Assembly (NCBI GenBank): GCA_046328525.1
Contig: JAXLWK010000014.1
Span: 1-64,000, forward strand
Source: JBDHWG01 sp046328525
Lineage (GTDB): Bacteria; Chloroflexota; Anaerolineae; Epilineales; JAHCIE01
Reading direction: 5' to 3'
Length of the DNA: 64,000 bases
Shown here piece after piece: positions 56,860-64,000 of the stretch. Position 1 is the first letter of the stretch. Every line of letters starts with the position of its first letter. A program made the translations under genes and the position numbers. The notes beneath the pieces are model-generated. The model saw nothing but the letters and a program-made list of their open reading frames with translations. It had not been told where the DNA came from and searched no databases.

Positions 56860-58263
56860 CTACTCGCCCGCCGCTTTGGGCGGTAGGGCCGTCGGCGTCG
56901 GGTTGTGCCAGCCGCCGCGCCCCTCCAGCATGTCGTCGGCCTCGGTCGGCCCCCACGTCCCCGGCTCATACTCATGCACCGGCGTCGGCTTATCCAGCGC
57001 CGGCTGCACCACCTCCCAGCCCGCCTCGACGGCATCCTGCCGCGTGAACAAGGTGGGGTCGCCGCGCAGCGCGTCGCCCAGCAGCCGCTCATACGGCGTC
57101 ATCTGGCGGGGCGGCTGGTGCACCGCCACAAGCTCCATCCACTCGCCCTTCATCGCCTCGCCCGGCGCCTTCGCCTCGCCGCCGATCGCAATCAGCACCT
57201 CCGGACTGAGCCGGAAGCGGAACGAGTTCTGCGGACCGCTGGGCGCCGCGCGAAAGACGGCGTGAGGCGCGTACCGCAGCCGCACCAGCACTTCCGTTGT
57301 CGTCACCGGCAGACACTTCCCCGCCCGAATATAGAACGGCACATTGTCCCAGCGCCAGTTGTCCACAAAGACGCGCAGCGCGGCGTAGGTCTCGACCTGG
57401 GAGTCGGGCGCGACGCCCTCCTCCTGGCGGTAGCCGCGATACTGGCCCCGCACCACGTCGGCCGGCTTCACGGCCCGCATCGCTTTGAGGACGACCCCCT
57501 TCTGGTCGCGCGTCGCTTCGTTGTCGTCCTTCGACGGCGCTTCCATCGCCAGCAGCGCCGCCACCTGGAGCAGGTGGTTCTGCACGACATCGCGGATCGC
57601 GCCGACCTCCTCATAGAACCGCCCGCGCCCGCCCACGCCGAAGTCCTCGGCCATGGTGATCTGCACGCTCGAAATGTAGTGGCGGTTCCAGATCGGCTCC
57701 AGGAAGGCGTTGGCGAAGCGGAAGAACAGCAGGTTCTGGACAGGCTCCTTGCCCAGGTAGTGGTCAATCCGAAAGATCGCCGACTCGGGAAAGTACTGGT
57801 GCAGGATGCGGTTCAGCTCCTGCGCCGACGCCAGGTCGCGCCCGAACGGCTTCTCGACGACGACCCGCGCATTCTCTGCGCAGCCCGACTTCGCCAGCCC
57901 CTCGGCGACCGTCGCGAACATGGATGGCGGGATAGCCAGGTAGTGCAGGGGACGGGCCGCCGCGCCGAGGAGGGCGCGCAGTTGCTCGTAGGTCGCTAGG
58001 TCGCGGTAGTCGCTGTCCACGTACTTCAGCCGCTCGACGAGCTTGCCGAACGCCGCCTCGTCCACGCCGCCGGCGTGGGCCAGGCTGTCGCGGGCGCGCT
58101 CGCGGAGCTGCTCCACCGTCCAGCCGGACTTGGCGACGCCGATGATGGGCATGTCCAGGGAGCCGCGGCGGATGAGCGCCTGGAGCGCGGGGAAAATCTG
58201 CTTGTACGCCAGGTCGCCGGTCGCTCCGAAAAACACAAACGCATCTGCGTGCGTTGACTCCAT
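56860..58263 (-). CDS. zwf: Glucose-6-phosphate 1-dehydrogenase
   Basis: 467 residues. NADP motif: FVFFGATGDLAYKQIFPAL. The substrate signature is FRIDHYLGKEPVQNLLFFRFAN (catalytic His/Lys). EKPFGRDLASA and YIRAGKCLPVTTTEV are also present. It makes 6-phosphogluconolactone and NADPH. The ATG at 58263 is preferred over 58275 because GGAGG lies between them. The upstream gap 58264-58491 contains a palindromic repeat. Confidence 0.96.
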   Translation of the reverse strand: MESTHADAFVFFGATGDLAYKQIFPALQALIRRGSLDMPIIGVAKSGWTVEQLRERARDSLAHAGGVDEAAFGKLVERLKYVDSDYRDLATYEQLRALLGAAARPLHYLAIPPSMFATVAEGLAKSGCAENARVVVEKPFGRDLASAQELNRILHQYFPESAIFRIDHYLGKEPVQNLLFFRFANAFLEPIWNRHYISSVQITMAEDFGVGGRGRFYEEVGAIRDVVQNHLLQVAALLAMEAPSKDDNEATRDQKGVVLKAMRAVKPADVVRGQYRGYRQEEGVAPDSQVETYAALRVFVDNWRWDNVPFYIRAGKCLPVTTTEVLVRLRYAPHAVFRAAPSGPQNSFRFRLSPEVLIAIGGEAKAPGEAMKGEWMELVAVHQPPRQMTPYERLLGDALRGDPTLFTRQDAVEAGWEVVQPALDKPTPVHEYEPGTWGPTEADDMLEGRGGWHNPTPTALPPKAAGE

Positions 58264-58366
58264 CCTATCCTCCATGCGCGAGGCGCTATACCATCGGCAG
58301 CAATTGTACCCGCGAACGATACAAAGCAAAGTTAGTGCCGAGACTCCGTAGCCTCGCCAATGTGAC

Positions 58367-58418
58367 TGAGCGAAGCGAAGCATCCCTCCGGAGCACTGGG
58401 GATGCTTCGCTTCGCTCA
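58367..58418. repeat. TGAGCGAAGCGAAGCATCCC palindrome
   Basis: 20-bp perfect arms with a 12-nt loop, between two minus-strand genes. It resembles the AGCGAAGCAATC core of 35610-35736, so the two may belong to one wider family. Confidence 0.75.
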
Positions 58419-58491
58419 GCATGACATTTTCATCGTTAACGCCGACTCGTTGGTCAACCAGACATTATAGAGCCGCCTCCTCCTCGGCCAT

Positions 58492-59265
58492 TCAATCGCT
58501 GCCCACCGTACCCAGCACACCGGCGGTCTCTCGCGGGCGGGGTGTCGCGGCGTGGGCGCGGCGGGTGCGCTGAGCGCGGGTGACCCGGATGCGGTAGGCC
58601 GTGAGCGCGACCACGCCGGCGGCGGTCAGGGCGTACATCAGCCGGACGGCGAGGTTGGCGCTGTCGGTGCCTGACATCAGGCCGTGCAGGGTGACCAGGA
58701 TGTACGCCGCGAACGTGCTGTAGTGGAGCGCCCGCCAGACGCGGTGGCCGATGGCCTGCCGCACGTAGAAGCTGAGGCTCACCAGCGCTGCCACGTAGAG
58801 GCCAAGCTGCCCCAGGCCGACCCAGACGGGCCGATACTCACTGCTGGCGAAGGGGACGAGCACCTGCGCCAGCGAGTAGCCGATGTACTGATCGCCGAGA
58901 AGGATAAGTCCGTGGAAGGCCGCGAAGACCAGGGCCAGGAGGCTCGTAAACTGGTGCAGGTCCACCGTCGCCAGGCCGCCGGGCCATTTGCGCCCGAGCT
59001 TGTTGGTAATCATCAACCCAAACACCACCGACAGCCACATCAGCAGGTAGGCCACGAAGGCCGCGCCGCGCGACAGATACCAGGGGGCCATGGGCATCGG
59101 GCCGGTGAGGGAGGCGGCCAGGTTGGCCCAGGAGAACGAGATATTGGACAGCGCGTTCCACGCTGCGCCTGCGCCCGCGCCCAGGGCGCCGCCCAGGCTG
59201 ACGAGAAGCGCCAGCATCCCCATGTTGCCCGTCATCCGCGTGAGTGTCATGTTTATCCTGTTCAT
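58492..59265 (-). CDS. Ferric-reductase-like/MsrQ-like haem membrane protein
   Basis: 257 residues with about six membrane helices. Haem-ligand-type histidines are placed as in the ferric reductase-like domain: VDLHQFTSLLALVFAAFHGLILL (paired His) and WRALHYSTFAAYILVTLHGLMSG (paired His). It should carry electrons across the membrane. MsrQ partners a periplasmic methionine sulfoxide reductase, but no msrP is adjacent. The ATG at 59265 has better spacing from GGAAGG than the one at 59274. It follows the Thr/Ala-rich anchor gene by 31 bp. Confidence 0.85.
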   Translation of the reverse strand: MNRINMTLTRMTGNMGMLALLVSLGGALGAGAGAAWNALSNISFSWANLAASLTGPMPMAPWYLSRGAAFVAYLLMWLSVVFGLMITNKLGRKWPGGLATVDLHQFTSLLALVFAAFHGLILLGDQYIGYSLAQVLVPFASSEYRPVWVGLGQLGLYVAALVSLSFYVRQAIGHRVWRALHYSTFAAYILVTLHGLMSGTDSANLAVRLMYALTAAGVVALTAYRIRVTRAQRTRRAHAATPRPRETAGVLGTVGSD

Positions 59266-59296
59266 CGTCGTCATCCTTCCTTGTGTGTCGCGTGCC

Positions 59297-59752
59297 TTAC
59301 TTCGATGAGCGCGTGCGCGTCACGGCGGCGGGGGCCGTGGTCGTCGCGGTCGTCGTGGTCTTGCTTGTCGTGGACGACACCGCCGTCGGCTGGGCCGCGA
59401 CTGTCGGCACGGTTATCGCCGTGGCCGTGGGCTGCGTCGTCGCGGTGGGCTGCGTCGTCGCCGTCGCTGCCGGCTGTGTGGCGGCGGCCTGGGTTGTCGG
59501 GGTCGGGGGCGCGGATGTCGCCGTGGCCGTCGGCGCGACGACCGTCGCTGTCGCAGCGGGCGAGACTTGCGCGACGACGGCCACGGGCGTCGCAGCGGTA
59601 GCCGCCGCCTGCGAGGTCGCCGCGCCGCTGTTAGCGAGGATGCCCCACGTTCCCACGGTAAACCCGATCGCCAACGCGGCGATGCCTGTCTTCACCCCGG
59701 TGAGCCGCTGCCCCTGCTTTCGGTTGGGGCCGGCGGGCTTGCGTTCTGTCAT
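59297..59752 (-). CDS. Membrane-anchored Thr/Ala/Pro-rich low-complexity protein
   Basis: 151 residues. A basic N-terminus (TERKPAGPNRKQGQRL) and one membrane helix (about 22-42) precede about 105 residues of almost only Ala, Thr, Pro, Val, Gln and Ser (ATQPAATATTQPTATTQPTA). Such sequences are extended and often O-glycosylated outside the cell. It probably anchors or spaces the haem reductase encoded next. Its promoter shares an operator-like element with the gene at 62721-63470. Confidence 0.75.
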   Translation of the reverse strand: MTERKPAGPNRKQGQRLTGVKTGIAALAIGFTVGTWGILANSGAATSQAAATAATPVAVVAQVSPAATATVVAPTATATSAPPTPTTQAAATQPAATATTQPTATTQPTATAITVPTVAAQPTAVSSTTSKTTTTATTTAPAAVTRTRSSK

Positions 59753-59820
59753 GTCACACTCTCCTACTTCGCTATGCTCAGGTGGGTCATGTCAAACTGC
59801 GTTGACCGCTTACATGGCAC

Positions 59821-59853
59821 AGTATAGCAAGAGAGTTTTTAGACATTGTGAAG
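59821..59853 (-). promoter_or_regulatory. Promoter with element shared with 63650-63682
   Basis: On the minus strand, CTTCACAATGTCTAAAAA is followed by TATACT (59826-59821). The same CTTCACAATGTCT and -10 arrangement, with identical 20-bp spacing, precedes the gene at 62721-63470. Both genes flank the second two-component system. Confidence 0.6.
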
Positions 59854-59957
59854 CTGAGATAGGGAGAATGTGAGGATGGCTGAGCGAGAAATGGAGACAG
59901 GCCCACGGATGGTGGGCCTGTAGACGGGGCAGCGGGCGCGAGGTCGGGGTTCGCCGA

Positions 59958-60332
59958 CTAGCCTTTGACGTAAGACAACTTCTCGGAAATCTGACCTCCC
60001 ATGATTCGGTAGACGTCTACGCCTCGGATGTGGCCGGACGCGCCGTCCTGTTGGAGCCAGTGGTACGTCCAGCGCATCACGCAGTGCTCGCCCGCGTCGA
60101 AGATGTCTTCGACCTCGAAGCGCGACTCGTTCGATTGGGAGAAGAAGTCCGCCCAGAACGACCTGACAGCGGTCTGGCCGACATAGCGTGATCCGTCGGG
60201 TGGCGGGTAGGTGTTCTCAAACACACAGTCGTCCGTCATCATGCCCATCATCGCGGCAAGATCGCGCCGGTTGAGGGCGTCATTGAAGGCGAGCACGAGT
60301 TCCACCGAGCTAACGGGAGTCGTTTGAGGCAC
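59958..60332 (-). CDS. SnoaL-like/NTF2-fold protein
   Basis: 124 residues. The GTG at 60332 has a perfect GGAGGG site 6 nt upstream and overlaps the end of the histidine kinase gene by 23 bp. Cone-shaped NTF2 fold: VELVLAFNDALNRRDLAAMMGMMTDDCVFEN (first helices), YVGQTAVRSFWADFF, CVMRWTYHW and IRGVDVYRIMGGQISEKLSYV. Many relatives are ketosteroid-isomerase-like enzymes or ligand-binding proteins. Its link to the kinase may be translational coupling only. Confidence 0.85.
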   Translation of the reverse strand: MPQTTPVSSVELVLAFNDALNRRDLAAMMGMMTDDCVFENTYPPPDGSRYVGQTAVRSFWADFFSQSNESRFEVEDIFDAGEHCVMRWTYHWLQQDGASGHIRGVDVYRIMGGQISEKLSYVKG

Positions 60333-61872
60333 GAGTAACCCTCCAGTGGGAGACGTGAAAGCGGCCGATGGACAGTGAGTGGCTGCCGCGCAGATGGCCG
60401 AAGGTCGTCTGGATCTGGGTGACGCGGGAGCCGAGGCTGGGGTGGTTTTGGGCCGAGGGCCTGGCGGCGCTGCCGGTGACGCCGTCGCCCGTCGGCAGGG
60501 AGATGGTGAACGTCGTCCCCTGGCCGCGCGCCGAGGCGACCGAGATCGCGCCGCCGTGCGCCTCGACGATGGCCTTGGCAATCGCCAGCCCGAGGCCAGA
60601 CGAGGTGTCGTCGGTGCGCTGGCGGGCCTTGTCCACACGGTAGAGGCGGTCGAACACGAACGGCAGATCGTCCGGCGCGATGCCGCTGCCCGTGTCACTG
60701 ACCCGCAGCTGGACGCTGCCGCCGTCCGCCGCCGCCGACAGCATCACCCCGCCCTGGGCAGTGTGGCGCAGGGCGTTGGAGACCAGGTTGTTCAGCACCT
60801 GGGTCATGCGGTCGGTGTCCACGTAGATCGAGGGCAGATCGTCCGGCGCCTCCACGCCCAGCGCGACGCCCTGCGCCTGCGCCTGCACCATGTACGCCAG
60901 GCCCGTGCGCTCCAGCAAGGCGCGCGGGTCCACGGCGCGGCGGTTGAGCGGCAGCTCACCGGCGTCGGCCAGCGACAGCAGCCGCAGGTCCTCGACGAGG
61001 CGCTGGAGATGCTCGACCTCGCCGTGCATCACGGCGTAGAGAGCGGGGGAGCCTTGGATGCGCCCGTCTTGCAGCCCCTCGGTGTAGCCGCGCAGGATGC
61101 TCAACGGCGTGCGCAGGTCGTGGGCCAGGTCCGCCGTCATCTGCTTGCGCGCCTGACTGGCGCGCTCCAGGTCGGCGCTCATGTGGTTGAACGACTCGGC
61201 CAACTGGCCGATTTCGTCGCGGGAGCGCACTGTGACACGCTGGTCGAACCGCCCGCTCGCCATGATCCGCGTCGCCGCCGTCAGCTCGCGGATGGGGCGC
61301 GTAAGGGAGCGCGCCAGCAGGACGCCCAGCGCCAACGCCATGAGCGCCGCGATGGCCGCGCTGATGGCCGACGCCCACGTCACCCGCTGCAAGAACTGGG
61401 TATCCGGCGTCGGTCCGCCCGGCGGTCCGTTTCCACCACCACGCGGATTGTCGCCCGGACCGCCCGGTGGCCGCTCGGCGCGCGGGTCAAAACTGACGTA
61501 GCCCACGGTCTGCCCGTTGACGGTCACCGGCGTGACGTTGTCCAACGCGCTCAGTGGCGGCGTCTGGCCGGTGGGGAAGGGGCGGTTGCCGATGATGACC
61601 AGGCGGTCGGCGTTCAGGAGCGCCATGCCGCGGCTAGGGAAGCTCAGCAGGGAGCTGCTCGCCAGGTAGCCGTCCACGCCGTCCCAACTCCCCTTCGTCC
61701 TGTAGTAATCGCCGAGGGCGCTCACCATCAACGCCTGGTCCTGCTCGAGGCTCTGGCGGAAGCGGTCGAACTCCGTCCGCGTCTGCTGCGCGACGAGGAC
61801 GGCGACCAGGATCGCGCCGACGAGGCCGACCAGCAGGAACGCCAGGGTGAGTTTCAACGTCAGCGAGCGCAT
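60310..61872 (-). CDS. Sensor histidine kinase with HAMP domain
   Basis: 520 residues. Membrane helices lie at about 7-28 and 168-190. The extracytoplasmic sensor contains a Gly/Pro-rich stretch (about 133-155). HAMP follows, then LAHDLRTPLSILRGYTEGLQ (catalytic His), LNNLVSNALRHTAQGG (N box), VSDTGSGIAPDDLPFVFDRLYRVDKAR (G1/F) and SSGLGLAIAKAIV (G2). It is the partner of the response regulator 20 bp upstream. The C-terminal tail of about 35 residues is beyond the kinase core and overlaps the SnoaL gene. Confidence 0.94.
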   Translation of the reverse strand: MRSLTLKLTLAFLLVGLVGAILVAVLVAQQTRTEFDRFRQSLEQDQALMVSALGDYYRTKGSWDGVDGYLASSSLLSFPSRGMALLNADRLVIIGNRPFPTGQTPPLSALDNVTPVTVNGQTVGYVSFDPRAERPPGGPGDNPRGGGNGPPGGPTPDTQFLQRVTWASAISAAIAALMALALGVLLARSLTRPIRELTAATRIMASGRFDQRVTVRSRDEIGQLAESFNHMSADLERASQARKQMTADLAHDLRTPLSILRGYTEGLQDGRIQGSPALYAVMHGEVEHLQRLVEDLRLLSLADAGELPLNRRAVDPRALLERTGLAYMVQAQAQGVALGVEAPDDLPSIYVDTDRMTQVLNNLVSNALRHTAQGGVMLSAAADGGSVQLRVSDTGSGIAPDDLPFVFDRLYRVDKARQRTDDTSSGLGLAIAKAIVEAHGGAISVASARGQGTTFTISLPTGDGVTGSAARPSAQNHPSLGSRVTQIQTTFGHLRGSHSLSIGRFHVSHWRVTRASNDSR

Positions 61873-61892
61873 ACGCCCATCCGATCCACGAC

Positions 61893-62588
61893 TCAGTCGG
61901 CCGATTTCTCGGTCGTGAAGCGATAGCCCATGCCGTACACCGTCTCGACGTAGCGGGGGTGACGCGGGTCCGGCTCGATCTTCGTGCGCAGGTTGCGGAT
62001 ATGCACGTCAATGGTGCGCTCGTAGCCGTCGTAGGCGTCGCCGGCGGTGCGGTCGAGCAGGTCCAGCCGCGAGAAGACTTTGCCCGGCGCCGACATGAGC
62101 GCCGCGAGAATGTCGAACTCGGAGCGCGTCAGGTCCACGTTGTGCTCGCCGACGGTCACAGTGACCTTCTCGCGGTCGAGCACAATGTCGGCGGCGCGCA
62201 GGACGTCCGGCTCGGCCGTCGCCCGCTGGCTGCGGCGCAGCACCGCGCGCACGCGGGCAATCAGCTCGCGCACGTTGAACGGCTTGGTGACGTAGTCGTC
62301 GGCGCCGACCTCGAGACCCAGGATCTTGTCCGTGTCCTCGACCTTCGCTGTCAACATGATGACCGGCGTGTCGGCTTCCTTGCTGTAGGCGCGCATGAAG
62401 TCGTAGCCGCCCATCTCCGGCATCATCAGGTCCAGGATGATCAGGTCCGGCTTCTCGTAGCGGGCGACGTACATCGCCTCGCGGCCGTTGGCCGCCTCGA
62501 CCACGCGGTAGCCTTCCTGTTCCAGGTAGACGCGGATCATCTGGCGCAACTTGGTTTCGTCGTCAACCACAAGGACTGTCTGAATCAT
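61893..62588 (-). CDS. OmpR-family response regulator
   Basis: 231 residues. Receiver: VLVVDDETKLRQMIRVYLEQ, phospho-Asp in LIILDLMMPEMGG, MLTAK and VTKPFNVRE. A winged helix follows: VDLTRSEFDILAALMSAPGKVFSR, YDGYERTIDVHIRNLRTKIE, VYGMGYRFT. It forms an operon with the downstream kinase. It probably binds the element shared by the promoters at 59821-59853 and 63650-63682, which flank this system on both sides (inference). Confidence 0.94.
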   Translation of the reverse strand: MIQTVLVVDDETKLRQMIRVYLEQEGYRVVEAANGREAMYVARYEKPDLIILDLMMPEMGGYDFMRAYSKEADTPVIMLTAKVEDTDKILGLEVGADDYVTKPFNVRELIARVRAVLRRSQRATAEPDVLRAADIVLDREKVTVTVGEHNVDLTRSEFDILAALMSAPGKVFSRLDLLDRTAGDAYDGYERTIDVHIRNLRTKIEPDPRHPRYVETVYGMGYRFTTEKSAD

Positions 62589-62720
62589 GCTCTGCGTCGC
62601 CCCACGGTGTGTCAAAGTATCGGGTAACATAAGTATAACCCCAAACGGTCTGCCCGTGTACCACGACACCCTCTCCCCCGGGCGGGAGAGAGGGCTGTCG
62701 TCACGCGGAAAGGAACCTGT

Positions 62721-63470
62721 TTACGCGCCCGGCGTTGCGCCTGGCGCCGGGGTCTGCTGCGGAGCGCCGGGGCCGCCGGGGCCGCGCCCGCCATCGAAGT
62801 GACGCCCGCCGCGCAGCATGTTGTCGAGGGTCTGGCTGGCCGCTTCCTGGTCTATCTGCTGCTTCATCTGCGTCGCCTGGTCCGCCGTCAGTCGCCCGGC
62901 AGTCACTGCCGCGTCCACCTCGGCCTTCTTCGCCGCCACGATCGCCGCCTTGACGGTGTCCGCGCTCACGCCCTTGGACTGGGCGATGGCGCTCAGGGTC
63001 TGGCCCGACTGAAGGGCCGTCTGCAGGTCAGCGCTCGTCATGCCCAGCGCCTTCGCCGCCGCGTCGAACACGGCCTGGCCGCCGAAGCCGGGGCCGCCGG
63101 GGCCGCCGGGGCCGCCCTTGCCGCCATGACCCAGCGGCAAGCCCTGGCCGAACTGCCAGGCGTCAATGCGGGTGTTCATCTGCGTCGCCTGGTCCTGGGT
63201 GATGCGCCCAGCCGCCAGCTCGCTGGCGACCGCGTCCTTAGCGGCGGCCTTGACGGCGGTGGTCAGCGCGTCCTGGGAGATGCCTAGCTTGCTCGGCAGC
63301 GCCTGCCAGAAGGACTGCTCCAGGGTATTGACGGGGGGGTGGCCCGTCGGGGCGGTCGGGGTGGGGCCTTGGGCGTTGGCGACGTTCGCCACGACGCCCC
63401 AGCCCACCACGCCGGCCAGCAGCGCCAGCGCCGCGATCCCTGCCAACACTACACTCTTGACTCGCTTCAT
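62721..63470 (-). CDS. Secreted two-repeat helical protein (DUF2680-like)
   Basis: 249 residues. A signal peptide (about 5-33, cleavage near ANAQG) precedes two similar helical modules: LGISQDALTTAVKAAAKDAVASELAAGRITQDQATQMN (about 63-100) and LGMTSADLQTALQSGQTLSAIAQSKGVSADTVKAAIVAA...AGRLTADQATQMK (about 142-210). Gly/Pro-rich spacers occupy 108-130 and the tail. The module resembles secreted DUF2680-type proteins of Gram-positive bacteria and Chloroflexota, function unknown. It is a probable target of the adjacent two-component system. Confidence 0.8.
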   Translation of the reverse strand: MKRVKSVVLAGIAALALLAGVVGWGVVANVANAQGPTPTAPTGHPPVNTLEQSFWQALPSKLGISQDALTTAVKAAAKDAVASELAAGRITQDQATQMNTRIDAWQFGQGLPLGHGGKGGPGGPGGPGFGGQAVFDAAAKALGMTSADLQTALQSGQTLSAIAQSKGVSADTVKAAIVAAKKAEVDAAVTAGRLTADQATQMKQQIDQEAASQTLDNMLRGGRHFDGGRGPGGPGAPQQTPAPGATPGA

Positions 63471-63520
63471 CTTAACTCTCCTTGATCGTTGGTAGCGTGT
63501 TATACATGAGGTGCGCGCTT

Positions 63521-63578
63521 CGTAGTGACGACTTCAGTCGTTCTGCGGCTGTCGGAAGCGACTGAAGTCGCTACTACG
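63521..63578. repeat. GTAGTGACGACTTCAG palindrome
   Basis: Arms CGTAGTGACGACTTCAGTCG and CGACTGAAGTCGCTACTACG, family of 30706-30760. Here it lies between the promoter at 63650-63682 and its gene, so it is transcribed as part of the leader. Confidence 0.75.
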
Positions 63579-63649
63579 TTTCCGCCACCTTACGTGTAAC
63601 CGACCACTCGGTATGTTCAGTCGCGAGCTTGATCGTGCGACTTGCCCCT

Positions 63650-63682
63650 AGTGTAGCAGGGAGATTTTCAGACATTGTGAAG
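63650..63682 (-). promoter_or_regulatory. Promoter with element shared with 59821-59853
   Basis: On the minus strand, CTTCACAATGTCTGAAAA is followed by TACACT (63655-63650). The 13-bp CTTCACAATGTCT is identical to that at 59853-59841, with the same distance to the -10 box. The leader to the ATG at 63470 is about 175 nt and includes a palindromic repeat. Confidence 0.6.
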
Positions 63683-63716
63683 AACTTATTGGGAAATCGT
63701 GCGCCTGATTCCTACT

Positions 63717-63744
63717 TTGCCACCTGTCCCGCTTGCGGTATACT
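63717..63744 (+). promoter_or_regulatory. Promoter of the near-leaderless spermidine-synthase-like gene
   Basis: TTGCCA (63717-63722), 16 bp, TATACT (63739-63744). The ATG starts 10 nt after the -10 box, leaving a leader of about 4 nt and no ribosome site. Confidence 0.65.
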
Positions 63745-63754
63745 TCCATTTGAT

Positions 63755-64000
63755 ATGCCCGCCCCTTCGGCCCCGCCGGTCCACGCGCCACCCTCGGTTG
63801 GGCTGCGGCCCGCGCAGCTCGCGGTGTTGCGCGCCCTGGTGCTGGTGGGCGGCATGGCGAGCCTGGGCATCGAGATGGCCGCGTCGCGCCTGCTCGCGCC
63901 CTACTTCGGGACATCGCTCCTGATCTGGGCCAACATCATCGGCCTGATGCTGGCGTACCTGGCCCTCGGCTACTGGCTCGGCGGGCGGCTGGCCGACCGG
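63755..64000 (+). CDS. Spermidine-synthase-like membrane protein, N-terminal part
   Basis: 82 codons to the window edge, still open. After a Pro-rich start, two hydrophobic segments appear: LAVLRALVLVGGMASLGIEMAASRLLAPYFG and LLIWANIIGLMLAYLALGYWLGGRLADR. GxxSLGxEMxxSRLLAPYFG(T/S) and GYWLGGRLADR are the opening of fused MFS-like/spermidine synthase proteins. The catalytic domain would lie beyond the window. Polyamine formation is not assured, since many such proteins have other acceptors. Confidence 0.85.
   Translation, partial: MPAPSAPPVHAPPSVGLRPAQLAVLRALVLVGGMASLGIEMAASRLLAPYFGTSLLIWANIIGLMLAYLALGYWLGGRLADR

Noticed and set aside
1..64000. tRNA, rRNA, prophage or integrase features
   Set aside because: I looked for tRNA T-loop motifs, ribosomal sequence, integrases and transposases and found none I could support.

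Overview
The window is about 64 kb of high-GC DNA packed with protein genes on both strands. I recognise no rRNA, tRNA or CRISPR array. The gene set suggests a free-living, probably aerobic member of the Chloroflexota (inference; there is no marker gene to prove it). The pointers are a two-subunit 2-oxoglutarate:ferredoxin oxidoreductase with fused gamma-alpha chain, a SARP-AAA-TPR giant regulator, repeated PDZ/HtrA proteins, GT-C type membrane glycosyltransferases, ScyD-like and YCF48-like propellers, and very many dispersed palindromic repeats, including one that encodes the peptide GFKPAPT when read through.

Layout. 1-1881: secreted repeat-domain protein running off the left edge. 2110-6073: compact operon of a Pycsar-type (DUF5706) membrane effector homologue, a GMC oxidoreductase, a VOC protein and a Tat-exported TIM-barrel enzyme. 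6261-11153: small protein, iron-type alcohol dehydrogenase with an LsrG-like monooxygenase, a PIG-V-like mannosyltransferase, a deazaflavin-type nitroreductase and a serine/threonine dehydratase. 11229-14186: korB-korA. 14367-16007: aldo/keto reductase and a PCu(A)C copper-chaperone lipoprotein. 16119-24081: a two-component system followed by HtrA, two PDZ membrane proteins and a large zinc metallopeptidase, which looks like an envelope proteostasis island. 24157-30676: acyl-CoA synthetase, SARP regulator and berberine-bridge-type FAD oxidase. 31061-37328: propeller protein, CPBP proteases, an SOS-box gene, threonine aldolase and a glycosidase-like lipoprotein. 37594-40718: an operon of nitrilase homologue, PRPP synthase and glutamate dehydrogenase. 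40958-49718: ScyD-like protein, ParA plus coiled-coil partner, Gfo/Idh dehydrogenase, a decayed toxin-antitoxin pair, PPOX protein, GT-C protein and a solitary DNA methyltransferase. 49742-58263: TrkH/TrkA potassium uptake, VOC, CBS, HtpX, P5C dehydrogenase, DUF421 and G6PDH. 58492-64000: a haem-type membrane reductase, a second two-component system flanked by its probable target genes, and the start of a spermidine-synthase-like protein.

How it fits together. Central metabolism (reductive or oxidative TCA step, glutamate and P5C entry, NADPH supply by G6PDH) sits beside envelope quality control (HtrA, PDZ proteins, HtpX, CPBP) run by two OmpR-type systems. Several cis-regulatory layouts can be read directly: five tandem 11-bp repeats before htrA, a three-copy SARP-like direct repeat before the FAD oxidase, a LexA-type box inside a perfect promoter, a shared operator in front of two genes flanking the second two-component system, and three promoters whose -10 box lies 6-10 nt from the start codon (leaderless mRNAs).

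At least eight families of palindromic repeats occupy intergenic space. Two of them have entered reading frames, in the peptidase linker and at the 5' end of the PCu(A)C gene.
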